The notes: a model not told the origin generated them from the letters alone. Shown: positions 1 to 12,039, numbered from the stretch's first letter. The stretch is DNA of 64,000 bases from Buxus sempervirens (GCA_947561395.2 OX387183.1:27454853-27518852); one strand, 5' to 3'. Translations and numbers: made by a program.

Positions 1-189
1 TTAGTAGTGCTAGTATTACGGTTATTGCTTGTCGGGTATAAAATGCAGTAACCTTGATCATGGCCACAAAAAGGAAAATTTTCCCTTACACTGCGTTTTT
101 GTGATGGAGATCTTAGAATTTGTGCAATTATCTTGCCAATTATTATAGCCTCTACTGGAGAATCTCTTTTTATTTTTTCAACTTACAAG
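1..189 (+). other. Last intron (3' part) of a TGA bZIP gene
   Basis: T-rich non-coding sequence that ends in ACTTACAAG directly before the recognisable TGA exon. The AG at 188-189 is the inferred 3' splice site. Earlier exons must lie left of the window. The intron argues against a processed pseudogene. Confidence 0.65.
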
Positions 190-336
190 GCTGGCAATCT
201 GAAGCAGCAAACACTGCATCAACTGCAACGGACACTGACAACCCGTCAATCAGCCCGTGCTCTCCTTGCAATCAATGATTACTTCTCCCGGCTTCGTGCT
301 CGAAGCTCGCTTTGGCTTGCCCGTCCAAGGGAGTGA
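190..336 (+). CDS. Last exon of a TGA-type bZIP transcription factor (DOG1 domain C-terminus)
   Basis: The exon has 48 codons plus a stop and reads in phase 0 from the inferred splice acceptor at 189. The peptide begins AGNLKQQTLHQLQR, continues TLTTRQSARALLAINDY and ends SSLWLARPRE. This is the conserved C-terminus of TGA factors, where the family usually reads ADNLRQQTLQQM, then LTTRQ.ARALLAI.DYFSRLRALSSLWLARPRE. TGA factors are nuclear bZIP proteins that bind TGACG (as-1) elements and work with NPR1 in salicylate-dependent defence. The RPRE ending fits class II (TGA2/5/6-like). Two positions differ from the usual form: Gly for Asp near the exon start, and Arg for Leu in the usual RALSS segment (here RARSS). 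These may be lineage changes or early decay. The rest of the protein lies outside the window, so whether the gene is functional cannot be judged. Confidence 0.75.
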   Translation, partial: AGNLKQQTLHQLQRTLTTRQSARALLAINDYFSRLRARSSLWLARPRE

Positions 337-780
337 AAAGCCCTTGAATCTACTGAGATTTGCCTGGAAGATGAAGATCCTGTTGGAGGATATCAATACC
401 AAAACTTGTACAGGGATTCGGCACCCAAGTTCTATATTGGGTGGGTGGCCTCTTTCACCGCTTGTGCATCAAATTCACAGGAGGCATCGTTGTGCAATGT
501 ATCGATAATATGTTCTACCGACCAGCCTTATCAGTCATATGGGCACAAAGGTATTGTATGTTGTATCTCACATTGGAACAATAGTTGCAATAATTTCTTA
601 TGGCTATGTAATGCTCTGTAATCAGATTTCTACAGATTGTATACTCAAAAAAAGGCAGAGGAAAAGATTAAATTTGGTGTATTTCTTTCCTTTTGGGTTT
701 TGGTTGGACCATGTTTTCCTCCGGATAGGATTGATTTTTAGTTTCATTTATTTAATTTAGGCCAGGCCAAAGCCTTCTTT
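337..780 (+). other. Probable 3' UTR and downstream flank of the TGA gene
   Basis: This follows the TGA stop without further coding potential; short open frames here overlap in different phases and resemble nothing. T-rich stretches between about 590 and 760 are plausible near-upstream polyadenylation elements. The UTR end cannot be fixed from sequence alone. Confidence 0.4.
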
Positions 781-1378
781 GGTCCAACCCCAAACCTATG
801 CTAATAAGGACCAGCATGCACTTGAATCTTGCTAGTAAAGGCTAATTATTTATTTATCTTTTTGTTTAAGTACTAATTGTTTTGTTAAAAGTTACTGCAA
901 AAAGATGGGAGTTAAAAGAGGGGCTAGAAATTGGGGCCTACAAAGGCCAGATTAGAATTCTAGACTTATATATGAGGAAAATTTTGTGTCAATTTCGATC
1001 AAATCAAATCGACTTTCAAAAGCAATTTGAAAAAAAATTTTGAAATATTGCTCAAACGTGTCAATTCTTCTTCTCTCACAACCAGCTCGACGTTGAAAAC
1101 CTTGTACTTATGCTTCATTGAATTCTAAATTTAATTTCAACGAGTCGAATAGGCATTTGTTTGTCATGATTAGGTGTCCCAATATAAACTTCTGATAATG
1201 ATATTTTGTACTTGTAATAGGAAATACAATTTCAGCACAATTTTGTCCGAAATGATTCTTCTTTTTTTCTTTTTTTCATCCGTTTCTTTTTTAACAGCAA
1301 CTTTGGTTTCCTATAAAAGCCTCAAATCCTGAAACTTTAATGAGTTTTAGGCGGAGTAATTAGGTTTTGAATGGACAC
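781..1378. other. Intergenic, nothing recognised
   Basis: AT-rich sequence with poly-T and poly-A runs. I see no open frame, RNA gene or terminal repeat here. Confidence 0.5.
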
Positions 1379-1459
1379 AACTTTCGAAAGTTTCATACAC
1401 CACCTGCATTAAGGGGCTTAGTAGTTTAATGCAAGTGGTGTATGAACTTTTTGAAAGTT
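1379..1459. repeat. Fold-back repeat: 34-bp inverted arms, 13-bp loop
   Basis: The left arm (1379-1412) and right arm (1426-1459) pair at 30 of 34 positions; the core of each arm is a CATACACCAC/GTGGTGTATG pair. Weaker complementarity (GGTTTTGAA against TTCAAACC) may extend the structure to about 1362-1490. It could be a very small MITE or a hairpin locus. No clear target duplication was found. Confidence 0.6.
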
Positions 1460-1489
1460 TGTTTGTTCCCTGTTTGTTCAAACCCATTG

Positions 1490-4429
1490 GCTCTTTTTTT
1501 TTTCCCACATATCCACTAGCATTATTAATTTCGCGGCGGCATTTTGCCCTAAATTAAGGCCGGATTGGCCGTGCCGCAGGGGAAGATCTTCCATCATTTT
1601 AGTTTTACCAAAAAAAAAAAAACGACGAACATTGCATCACAGATCACTGAGCAAAAAACACACTGAATATACCTACTTACCATATTAAGAGCATCATATT
1701 AAAATATACTGACTTATTATATAAGAGCATCATATTATAATAAAATCATCATCTACTGCATCCAAGCCGGTTTACAATCTAGACAAATTGCCAATCATTC
1801 TGCCACATTTACACATATTATGATACCGTAACTGCTTGTGAATCATGAAAGAGCCACATTTATCTCTTTAAATAGTAATTTATTTTGATAATTACCCCCA
1901 CCTATCCACAGGTGAAGCTCCAATTTACCAGTCCTGTGCGGGCTTTAAAACACTGCTAACAATTCAAGTGCCAAGCATTATGTAAATAACAGAGAAGAAA
2001 AACTTTTACTCTGTATTTTTTCTGAAGTTTTCAGTTCAAACTGAGCGGCCATTTCCTCTTTCTTAGTCGATAGTTAGTAAGAGACTGAAAGTGGACAGTC
2101 GAACTATGCAAAGTTGAACTCAACAGCATCTCTTAAAATTTTCTTGGTTCAAATGGATGAATGTTTCAATGTATTGGATCTAAAGAGCCATTGATTTTAG
2201 AGTAGTAAACGAACGAATGCTCAAATACGAAATTTAATTAATTAAGTTGACCCACTTGTGAATGTTTGAACCATAGGCTCAGGTTTTGACCTGGGCCACA
2301 CTGGATTAGGAAATGGGATTGTGGGCCCAAACCACTACCATGGCCCCACATTGGGCCAAAGCCCTTACCCAATTTTGAGACAAATTTGGATCGCTAGCCA
2401 AATCCTGAAACTCCACCACACGACCAAATAAATTGTCCAACTAATTTAAGGAACCCGTGCACCTAAGGTGGGATGACCCGGGGTGTTTAAGGACTTCCCT
2501 CGTCACAAGTAGGTTACTTACCCGAAATCTTGGTGTAGACTGAATTCAAATGGATAACTACCTATATCCTAAAAACTCATTAGGTAATGAAGACTCTTAA
2601 TAAACTAAATAAAAATGAGTCAATATATGCGCCTAAACCAAAATTAATTGTGTCGGTTCGAGTTGGTTATGTCGTGAAAAATTGGGTGCGCATACAAGGA
2701 AATTTGGCATGTTTAAGCTACGTTTTGACAATATTAACAAATAAATAATATTAATATATTATATGGAAACATTATAATAATAAATTATTAAAATTTGTTT
2801 TTACTATTATTTTTATTATAATTGATTTACTAAAATAAAAATAAATTTTTTATTACTATAAAATTATAATTTATATATTAATATATTATAATTATATAAT
2901 ATAAACATAATATTTATATATTTTAATTATTTTAATGCTTAATATATTTAATAAAAATAAGTATTTTTGATAATTTTAATATATATTAATAATTAAATAA
3001 TTACTCATAGATTATTTGATTAATTATTAATATATTAATTTAAATTTCAAAGCATTTAGTTTGCTCCAATGTCACCCAAGCACTGTTTTTAAAGTCAAAC
3101 AAAATTAAATAATAGTTAGACTAATTCATTAAGAAAGTAAAAATAAACATGAGTTAGATTGAGATATAATGAATGTAACTTTTATGAAGTTTAATTTACT
3201 TGTTGATGATAATAGATTTACCTATTTCATTAAATTGCATATTATAGAAGTATATTAAATGGAATCTACAGAATTGTGATGTTGAAGGTTCTAAGAGTAG
3301 CAATTATCTTAAGCAATATATTTATAAGTATGAATCATGTTTATAATTTGTTAGGATCATTCAAAATATAATTTTTTTAACAAACTATTCATAACAATCT
3401 CAATATGATTCAGAATGATTAAAGAATTGGAATACAATTTAATACACAATAAATATAAATAAATTAATCCTATAAAAGTTTCTAGAATAAAAGTGACTTC
3501 GTGAAAATGTATTAAATATGATAATTGATTTAAATTATTTAAATAGTTAGAGCTCTATTTTTTATGCATTTTATTTTATGCAAGTTGTTGTTTTATATGC
3601 AAATATATTAGACTTTCCTCACCTTCGACTGTACAACACTTAGACACTTGATCCTTTCGAAGTACTAAGTAGGCCTAACCTTCTTAAGTAACTCAAAAGA
3701 GGTAGAGAAGGAGAGCACTCTTGGAGAACTTGATTTTCATGTTTGAGGGATTACAAATGAGTTTCCCCGTCATTTATATAGCCTTCCACCTTCTTAATTG
3801 ATAGTAGAGATTGCTTTGATCCAACGGTGGAGAGTGGGTTTCTAGAATTTTCCTTACAAATATCTAGATATTCTATGCACAAATCTTCCTTAAGAAGTTA
3901 TTCCCCTTTCTAGAATGCTCTATCCTACTCTAATATTTACACTTATGGAATGCCCACGAATTGCTTATAATGTTTTGGGTAATTGTACCACCCAAGACCA
4001 TTTGAGCATCCAAATAAGTATTTGCATGGAGCCCAATCATCCCTAACTCGGCAAGTTGTAATAGATGCTTCAGTTTATGATAGGATTCCTACAGTTTCTT
4101 ACCTTTTGAAATTCTTGATCCCTTGGGATGTATTTGTAGTATACGAGTAATTATAACATGTGCATTGCATGTGAGCATCAATATCATGATCTATATTTTA
4201 AAATTATTATATCCCAAATAAAAAACTTTATGTTCATATATCAATTTAACATAAAAGGCTTCTAACAACCATTTTCAAACTAATATACAACATTTCTCAA
4301 CTATAATGCATATTTTAGGCACATTTTCACCCTCTCTCTTATATTTATATAGTATATATTTTTATTTTAATGACAATTTCATCAAAATAAAGATGTTGTA
4401 CAATCTATTGATTAATTTTCGTAGTCACT
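1490..4429. other. AT-rich intergenic DNA, no gene seen
   Basis: 1490-2700 is mixed unique sequence. From about 2700 to 3600 the sequence is extremely AT-rich, with long TTATAT/AATTAA runs. 3600-4130 is less AT-rich and could be an old repeat remnant, but I cannot assign it. No open frame above about 60 codons is convincing on either strand. Confidence 0.5.
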
Positions 4430-5400
4430 ATATTACTTTCTTTAATCAAAATTCATTTAGATAAGTATAAGTTATTTTAAAATTCTATATCCTACAATGG
4501 ATAAATACATGAAATTGTTCTTATTAATAATATAGGTTTATTTGATTTAATTAAAATTCTCTTAGATAACTATAATTAAGGTTTATTTCATTTAGTAGGA
4601 TTTATTACTCAAGGCAATAAAAAAAGGTAATTTTGAAATTAATTCTTTAAATATAGGTAAAATTTGTTTTAGTTTAAAATACTTTTAGAGGTATTTAGAA
4701 GAGAAGTATTATGATATGAATGGTGGTAATATTTATTGGAGAATAAATTTAAAAGCAAAATTAAAATTCTTCTACATTATTAATTGATAATTTTAATAAT
4801 ATCTTATTAATTGGATAATTATTACTGAAATAACTATAACTAAGGTTAAATTAATTAAAATTCTTTTAGATTATTATAATTCGGGGTTTGAATTTTAATT
4901 AAGAGTTATATTATTCTTTTAATGTTCTTTTGAGTATACATGTAGAAATTGTTTAAATTAAATTATTTTAAGTTAATATTCCAATTAAAATAAAATTTGT
5001 TTGAGATATTTTTATTTTATTTAATTACAACTATTTAGATAATATAAGAAATTTTAGAATTATATATTATAGAAGAATGCCTAAATATAGACTTGTAAAA
5101 AAAAATAAAGGTAATTTTTAAATTAAATATTTATGTATAAGTATAAATTATTTAATTAAAAATTTTAATTAGATAAGTATAATTAAGGTTTATCTAATTA
5201 ATAGGATTTTACGAGACTTACAGCAATAACAAAAAATTAAATTGAAACTAAATATTTAAGGATAAGTAAAAAATTTTTAATTACAATATTTTTAAGTATA
5301 ATTAAGTTCTATCTAAATTAGTTTTAGTAGACTCATGGCATTAGCAAAAGAAAATAGTATTTTTGAAGTTAAATATTCTATGGAAGGTTATTTTAGGTAT
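4430..5400. repeat. Degenerate AT-rich direct repeats
   Basis: A unit containing TTTAGATAA.TATAATTAAGG, then a TAGGATTTTA-like segment, then AATTTTGAAATTAA and ATATTTAA recurs at about 4440, 4550, 4850, 5150 and 5280. Copies are heavily diverged and spacing is irregular, so this is decayed repeat DNA of unknown origin. Confidence 0.4.
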
Positions 5401-6024
5401 GTGAAAATGACAAACACTTAAGATAGTTTTTGCTTTTAATAGTATAGATTTTATAATGTTTTTATTTTTATTGAAGAGAAGGTAAGAAAATCTTTAAATA
5501 TAGGTCAATATAGATATTGTGACATCGTTTATATCAATAACTTGAGGTCGATTGCGTTAGACTCATGTCGGGCTTGATAATTAACTTAACGACCTCCTTC
5601 AGTCTCCAATGAGATTAATAAATGTACCTCTTTGAATTGGCAAGCTTTCCCTTGCATTTAAAAATTTCTAGACTAATTCAAGGGTATGTGTTTTTGTCTC
5701 GTTAGAGACTGATACAATAGGTGAACAAAAGAACAAAATATCTGAGAGGAATGACTATGCCAACGGTGAGCTTGGCTTGCTCATGAAAAAGGGATTGATA
5801 CATCATCATACCCCTCTTACTAAAATTAGGGAATCTCATCTAATCAAAATAGCAAATAGATGCTCGCTACTATCACCCATCCGTACTGATCATATAAAGG
5901 AAGAAGCCTAATTGGCAAACAAACAAGGTAAAAACCACATGGATCCACAACAAGATAATCAATTATTTTCGATACCTTCATAACGGTGCAATATGACAGC
6001 AATCCACATTATAGTGGCTGATTA
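5401..6024. other. Intergenic, nothing recognised
   Basis: Mixed-composition sequence without convincing coding potential. It includes an ACTCATG-containing stretch resembling the end of the degenerate repeats upstream. Confidence 0.4.
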
Positions 6025-6118
6025 GCTCATGTGTTAACCATCATCATCATCATAAGCTAGTTTCCACCAATGTGGGGTCACATAGAAGCATATGTGATTG
6101 ACATGGGGTCACTCTTAA
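6025..6118 (-). mobile_element. 3' end of an RTE-clade LINE
   Basis: On the minus strand the sequence reads GTGACCCCACATTGGTGG, then GAAACTAGCTTATGATGATG with further TGA triplets. Plant RTE LINEs typically end in a GACCCCA...TGGGA segment followed by a short simple-repeat tail. A second tail of the same kind lies at 32668-32735. Only the 3' terminus is present, as expected for a 5'-truncated LINE copy. Confidence 0.6.
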
Positions 6119-6122
6119 GAAG

Positions 6123-6460
6123 GGAAAATTATGAAAAAAAGGTTACAAAAAAGGTTACTTTTTGGCCTGTATTTATAAAACAGTCCATCAAAAACCTCAT
6201 TTTGCGGAAAAGGGTCACTTTTCAAATGTAGATGACTTGGATCACTTTAAAAGAAAATTAAAAAATAGTCACTACTTCTATCATGTATGATGCGCTCGTA
6301 TCCTACATAGCTAGGACGTGCTACATAGCTAGGATGTGCTCATATCTCACGTACAATGCGTTTTTTCTCCTAAATAAAGTGATCTTTTAATTTAATTATG
6401 TTTGAAAAGTGATCCTAAAATTTATATAATTAAAAAAAGTGACCCTTTTCATAATTTTCC
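6123..6460. mobile_element. MITE-like element with terminal inverted repeats
   Basis: The left end GGAAAATTATGAAAA is matched in inverse by TTTTCATAATTTTCC at the right end. The interior carries direct repeats (CTACATAGCTAGGA twice) and GTGATC/GTGACC boxes near the right end. A related copy at about 49290-49573 shares the CGTACAATGCG, TTTAATTATGTTT and AAAAGTGACCCTTTTC blocks. No transposase is encoded. The superfamily cannot be assigned. Confidence 0.55.
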
Positions 6461-6639
6461 AAAAAAATCGAATTCATTGAGAAAAAAGAGAGAATCTAAA
6501 AATTAGAGACCAAAAACTTTGACAAATGGTCCCTTGCATATCCTAGTTAATAAAATAATAATCCATTTTAAATGCGATACATAATGAATCTGATAAGATC
6601 TTAATCTCCTCAATTTCCATGATCCATAATTTGTTTGGG

Positions 6640-6950
6640 AGGTAAGGATTCAAATTGATGTAAGGATTTAAAGGGTATAAAGGATAAGATCAAAGAATGG
6701 AATAAATCATATTTTGGTGTCCTACAAGAAAAAGAGACGACTTGTTTTGAAGGAAATTAAATCTTTGGATACAAAGAAGTAGATGCTGTTTTAAAGAAGA
6801 AATAAAATATATATTAAAATGTGAGGAAATTTTATGGATAAATAAATCCAAGACACTTTGGTCTAAAGAGGGGAATGGCAACACTTAAGTTCTTTCATAT
6901 ATTAGATGTTGGTTTCACATTGGAAGAATTTAGGTGTGCAAAGGAAATTT
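6640..6950 (+). mobile_element. L1-type LINE ORF2 fragment (between endonuclease and RT)
   Basis: Conceptual translation gives pieces such as IIKEWNKIYFGVLQEKE, then WINKSKTLWSKEGNGNT and FFH. They match the plant L1 ORF2 linker pattern, usually LKEWNKEVFGN...LWRQKSR..WLKEGDRNTKFFH. Several stops and frame changes interrupt it, so it is a dead fragment. It is interrupted by the solo LTR at 6951-9361. A short lysine/arginine-rich continuation may run from 9367 to about 9420. Confidence 0.55.
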
Positions 6951-9361
6951 TGTAATGCCCCGGATCCGAGTTACGTAGTGAACCTGTAACTCTTCTCCAA
7001 AGGTTAATTTTTCACACAAGATCGATATATCAGAATGAAGGAAAACATGATTAAAGCAATAACTGCATAATCAGAGTCAACTACAATCCCAAACTGAATA
7101 CAAAAATATAGTGTCACAACTCTCAACTCACATAAACCAAGCATCTACCCACCGGTATCGTCATCGCCAAGATCTGAAAACAAAACGAATGAGATATGAA
7201 TATCTCAGCAAGTAGCACATGCATGCTCAAATACATTTTCCATAGTTATAAAACATGGATCGGATATAAAACATATATCGGTGGCGATAACATGAATAAT
7301 CTGAATAATCTAACAAAATCCAACAATTATAAATCCACACAACAATATCAATTTCAAACAATATATTATGGTGGGACTCGTGAGATTTGACCACTTTGAA
7401 AGTTAAGATCTAGGTCCAAACAATTCAATCAAAGAACATCTGCCAAATTTGTGCCACTGCCATATCTTATTCCAATATCATCACCCTCATGGTAGAATAC
7501 ACAAGACCTCACCATCATGGTGGAAACGGATAAAATCCAGTCTGCGAACCATTACTATATTTGATACCAATGTCATCACCCTCATGGTGGAAATACATAA
7601 GACCTCACCCTCATGGTAGAAATAGAGTTGCTACAGCACTTCCCTCATGGAAGGCCTCTCTATCATGAGAAAACGCATTAAGGAGATTAGACTTAATTCA
7701 ACAAAGTTAGACAGACTTCACTTTCTAGTTAGACTATGAATCCATAACAAGGTAAGCCTAAAATAGCTTAGTACAAAACCGACATGTAAACCAACATATA
7801 CAACATATAATCATAGGTCAATCATGACCAAAACCACTCCATCCTGGATAAACTCACAGTATACAATTTTCAGCCAATCTCCAATAACAGAACAACATTA
7901 AAAACAAATCATTCATGAAATAACCAATTTATTCAACTCTGTCCCAAAACTTTAAGTTAAGCAAAATCTGGCCGAATAAGACAATATCTCAAATTTGCAG
8001 TTTCATATGTTAAACACATTTATACAAAAGCCAAACAGTGTAAGAAATTTCGATTAGTCACAAATCGGAAAAAACCGAGCTCCTAGATTATGAATTTCAT
8101 CAATTGATATCCATCTCATAAACACTTAATTTTCAACAACTATATTTCATATGAAATCTCCTACTAGAGACTCCTGTAAAATAATTTTAACATTTATTTA
8201 ACTCTAATTGAAGGTGATTTGAAGATAAAGTCATGGAAATCTGCTCAAGAAACAACAGCCGCACTACCACTAGAAATGAAGTAGGTCGCCTGAGCAACCT
8301 ACGCTGGTCGCCTGGCCAACCATTCAGATTGTGCTTGGTCACCTGGGCGACCATGAAGTTTTTCTATAGTCGCCTATAGTCACTTAGGCGACTAAATGGG
8401 TGACCACTTCAAATTCAAGTTCTGACAAATTCCCATTCTCTGTAAATCCAAAATCAAACCCTCTGACCAAGAATTTATCACTTACAATACTCAAATCAAC
8501 CATTTTAAGACATGCTCAAACCTATTTGGATTTAATTAAAACGTAATTGCTACAGAAAACACAGAATTCGCAGATATTCATTTGAGCGCTAGATTTTCTA
8601 TTCAAAATAGAATATGCATCTATCAATCCGAAATTTGTTTGCAATCCGATAAATCAAAATGCTACTTACCTGATTAGGATTCAAATTCGAGCTCCTACTT
8701 CAAAAATTCCTCAGATTTGAGCTCATAACGTTCTTCCTCCATTAACGACTGAAAATACAGAATTACTCTTGAGATTAATCAAATCTCTTCAAGTCTAATC
8801 CGAATTCACTATTCTACATCATTATCTGAGTGATTAGAGAATTATAGATCATATTTTACCCGAATTTTAGTTGATTTGGTTGAATCACTCAAGTCCATAC
8901 TTAATCCTCAATTGAAAATGAGCTAAAATCCTCTCTAATTCAATCGGCCAATCCTTATTTGATCGAAACTCATCCAAACCTTCTTCTCTTTTCCAGATTC
9001 TCCCCTCCAGAATTCTAGAGAGACTTCTGGTTCTAATCCAATAAAATTAAATAACAAGGAGCTCCTATTTATACTTCCAATTAACTGCCCATTTCTATCC
9101 CCCTTCATGATCAGCTGGTTGCTCCTCTACAATGTGAATCTACAACCTCATGATCATATAATGTAATGCCACACCACCAACAATATCTACTCCACCAACT
9201 AATTTAATTATTTAAATTACCTTGATTAGCACATCATCATTATTTAATTAAATCAAAGCTTTCAACTTGACTTTTCATTTCTACTTTAATAATAAACCAT
9301 GATTATAAAATTAAATAATAAAATTCAATTTTTAATAAAATTAAAAATTTAGGATTTTACA
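6951..9361 (-). mobile_element. Solo LTR, family 2 (Gypsy-type), copy a
   Basis: The repeat is 2411 bp, TG...CA bounded (TGTAATGCCCCGG on the left, GGATTTTACA on the right), and flanked by the perfect 5-bp target duplication AATTT at 6946-6950 and 9362-9366. A TATAAATA box on the minus strand near 9072 gives the transcription direction. Inside are a donor-like GTAAGTAGCA near 8665, an acceptor-like TTTTCAG near 7173, palindromes at 8281-8394 and a loose tandem array at 7490-7680. No internal region is present, so it is a recombination-derived solo LTR. It is younger than the L1 it sits in. Confidence 0.85.
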
Positions 9362-9420
9362 AATTTAGAGTGAAAAAAAGGAAAAAAAGAAACGAAAGGA
9401 TGGTGGATGCATTCAAATAG

Positions 9421-9787
9421 ATTTTAAGTTGGATGCTTGTTAAACTAAATTGAATAGAAACCAAACCAAATTAATATATTTCCCTAAATTCAACCAAACC
9501 GATCCAATATTATTATTACTCTATTATATATATATATATATATGTATGAAATATAAAATATTAAAATATGGAACTTGGAGCCTCCTCGTCCGTCCCTTCC
9601 GACCGACTGTCCATGGACTCGAGGACAAAGCTCTCCACTTAATTTGGACCATGCATGAAAGCAATTTATATCGTCAAAAGAAAAAGAAGAGGATTTCGCA
9701 CCCTCTTGTTGTTATAAATTAAGCAAAAAGATTCTCTTTCGGTGGAAAGTGGCCCTCACGCGCTTCAATTATATCGTTAAGGTTAGC
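9421..9787. other. Intergenic, nothing recognised
   Basis: It contains a (TA)n microsatellite near 9525-9541 and ACCAAACCAAATT-type repeats similar to those at 36890-36920. No gene is supported. Confidence 0.4.
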
Positions 9788-9985
9788 ATGGCAGGAAGGA
9801 AGGTAAGATCCACTCGCTTCGCTTATATCGATAAAGAGTATCGACAAAGCTAGTGAACATGGCAGGAAGGAATCCAATAAATAGTGGCAGAAAGGAATCC
9901 AATAAAGAGAGTGGCAGGAAGGAAGGTAAGATCCACGCTTCCCTTGTATCGATAAAGTGAGCGGAAGGAAGGTAGATGCACATGC
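9788..9985. repeat. Short direct repeats built on GGCAGGAAGGAA
   Basis: The motif TGGCAGGAAGGAA(GGTAAGATCCA) recurs about five times, and ATCGATAAAG follows twice at similar distance. Units are about 40-50 bp and irregular. It is an imperfect minisatellite. The open frames on the minus strand here are a by-product of the repeat. Confidence 0.55.
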
Positions 9986-11180
9986 GGCTGGACTATTTTT
10001 ATTAGGACTTGTCTGAGATTGACTATATAGCAAACTTTTTGAATAATTGAGATTGCTTTTCCACTCTTATGACTTGGGGTTGATGGGGTAACATCCCATC
10101 ACCTTTTTTTGTGTTTTTGAAACAAAGGCAGCGTCCCTTAAAATTTTTATTTGTTATTTACAGTACCATTCACTGTTTTATTAAGGGCTGCACGCGCGTA
10201 AGAAGGCCCATTTTGATAAACAGCCAAAGTAATTACAATAGTGTGTGGGATTGTTTTGTTTGGGAAAAGTAATGCTTGGAAAAAGAAAAGGGGGGCCAGA
10301 ATCTGGAAGGAATATTCTCTCCTCTTCTCTTTATATATAGTATAGATTAAGTGGTGATTAGGGTTGTTGAGTTAATAAGCTAAAGCTAAATTCCGTTAAT
10401 TTTATACCATTTTGTGCTTGTTGTATTGTTATTAATTTTGAGAAATGTCATTTCACATGTATCAAGAAGTTTTTATGTTCCTTACTTTACCTTTATATAA
10501 GTTAACTATTTCCTTTTTACAATTTTTTTCTTTGACAAAATTGGATATCTAAAACTTTTTTGCAGGATAACCCATTTCAAATTTTTTTTTCTAAGACAAT
10601 TAACCTTATGAAAATAAATCAGCAGCCATAAGGGATATCTTAAAATATTTTACATTTGTCGCACATAGTGTCCATTGGTAGTATATTATTAAGCTTGGCT
10701 TGAGTTGCCATCTCATGCCCTCGAGTATTAGGCTTTCATCAATCACATTTCATTTGTAAGTTAGTCCTTGTAGAACTCTTACACCGAATTAATTTACATG
10801 CATGGGAGGACACGGTTTGGTGGTGAAACAAATTGCAAACAATTCCATTCCGCTTCAATAATCTTCAAAAGAACCACAATTCTTATTAATTTAACCTAAG
10901 TCGTGAATTTGGTTTAAATAATTGAGATTAATTTTAGTATTTCTTTGTTTTCTTAATTTGAAATACGGAATGAGTATAATAATTATGGGGCGGGTAACAT
11001 TAATTTTCAAAAAGTCTAATACTTGGTTGTTGGGGAGACAAGTGGTTTTCGGCTACATGTATATAACCATTTCAATTCAATTGAATGGCTAATACATCAT
11101 CATCATTATAATATTTACAATTAAATTTGATTGGCCCTATTACGATGGTTTTAAAAATTGTAACCGACGTGCCTTTGAAA
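9986..11180. other. Intergenic, upstream of the CNL gene
   Basis: AT-rich DNA without recognisable coding sequence. A TATATATAG stretch near 10330 might be promoter-like but has no gene attached. Otherwise I see nothing here. Confidence 0.4.
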
Positions 11181-11394
11181 GAAGAGCGGCCTGGATATAC
11201 TTAGCATCAAATTAGCATCTTAGTATATACCATTATAATAGTTAAACCTAAGGTTGTTGAGTACTATTATATGATTAAAAAAAGACAGAAGAGCGGCCTG
11301 GATATACTTAGCATCAAATTAGCATCTTAGCATATACCATTATAATAATTAAACCTAAGGTTGGTGAGTACTATTATATGGTTAAAAAAGTGGG
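11181..11394. repeat. Two-copy tandem duplication, 107-bp period
   Basis: GAAGAGCGGCCTGGATATAC begins copy 1 at 11181 and copy 2 at 11288. The copies differ by only a few substitutions, so the duplication is recent. It ends about 770 bp before the CNL start codon. It is followed near 11391 by TGGGACCCAC, a palindrome containing a TCP-type GGNCCCAC core. Confidence 0.8.
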
Positions 11395-11588
11395 ACCCAC
11401 GCGCCTATGGTGCAAAGGCTAGCCAAGATCAAATTGGGATCTTGAACAAGACCATGTGACGGTCTGCATCTACGATTGATCGTTGAATATAATAAAGGAT
11501 TTCTCATGTGCGTTCACCTAATCGGGTTGGCGAGCACATCCATAAAGACAAAAAGGATTTAAAAAAGGCCATTAGAAAACGATTCGTT

Positions 11589-11623
11589 GTTTTCAAAAAC
11601 TGAAATTTTCGGTTTTTGAAAAC
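11589..11623. repeat. Small inverted repeat in the CNL upstream region
   Basis: GTTTTCAAAAACTGAAA pairs with TTTTCGGTTTTTGAAAAC around a minimal loop, with one mismatch. It could form a hairpin in DNA or RNA. No function is indicated. Confidence 0.5.
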
Positions 11624-12039
11624 AGAGCTATTTTTGAATTGTTTTTTTGAAAAACGATTTAAAAACTATAAGTACCAGACACGATTTTAGTTTGCTGTGT
11701 CTTAAAAACCGAAAAACTGAACACGTTCCCAAGTACCCTCTAGAATTAGGTGACAAACATGCTTTTCCACAAATACCCTTTATAACAAAATAAAACCACT
11801 ATGCCACATCCCAAACACATGGTTCTCAACGTTCAAATCCAATTCTTTACCGTATCTCCGCGATTCTCTTTATGCACAAATTATCTCTACTTTCAAATCA
11901 TTTCATTGTTCAAACGAAATGTAGTCTCAATTCTTATTTTGCTTTCAAGTTCTCTGCTCCCTATTTCTTCTACAATTATTTATTCTAAGTGAGCCCCACA
12001 AATTTGTTACCTGCGTAGCGTGTAGCGCGTGCAATCCTC

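Noticed and set aside
2700-3600. Possible organellar insert because of extreme AT content
   Set aside because: No organellar gene, tRNA or rRNA sequence is recognisable.
9719-10033. Two overlapping minus-strand open frames
   Set aside because: They are by-products of the GGCAGGAAGGAA minisatellite, open in two frames because the repeat lacks stops.
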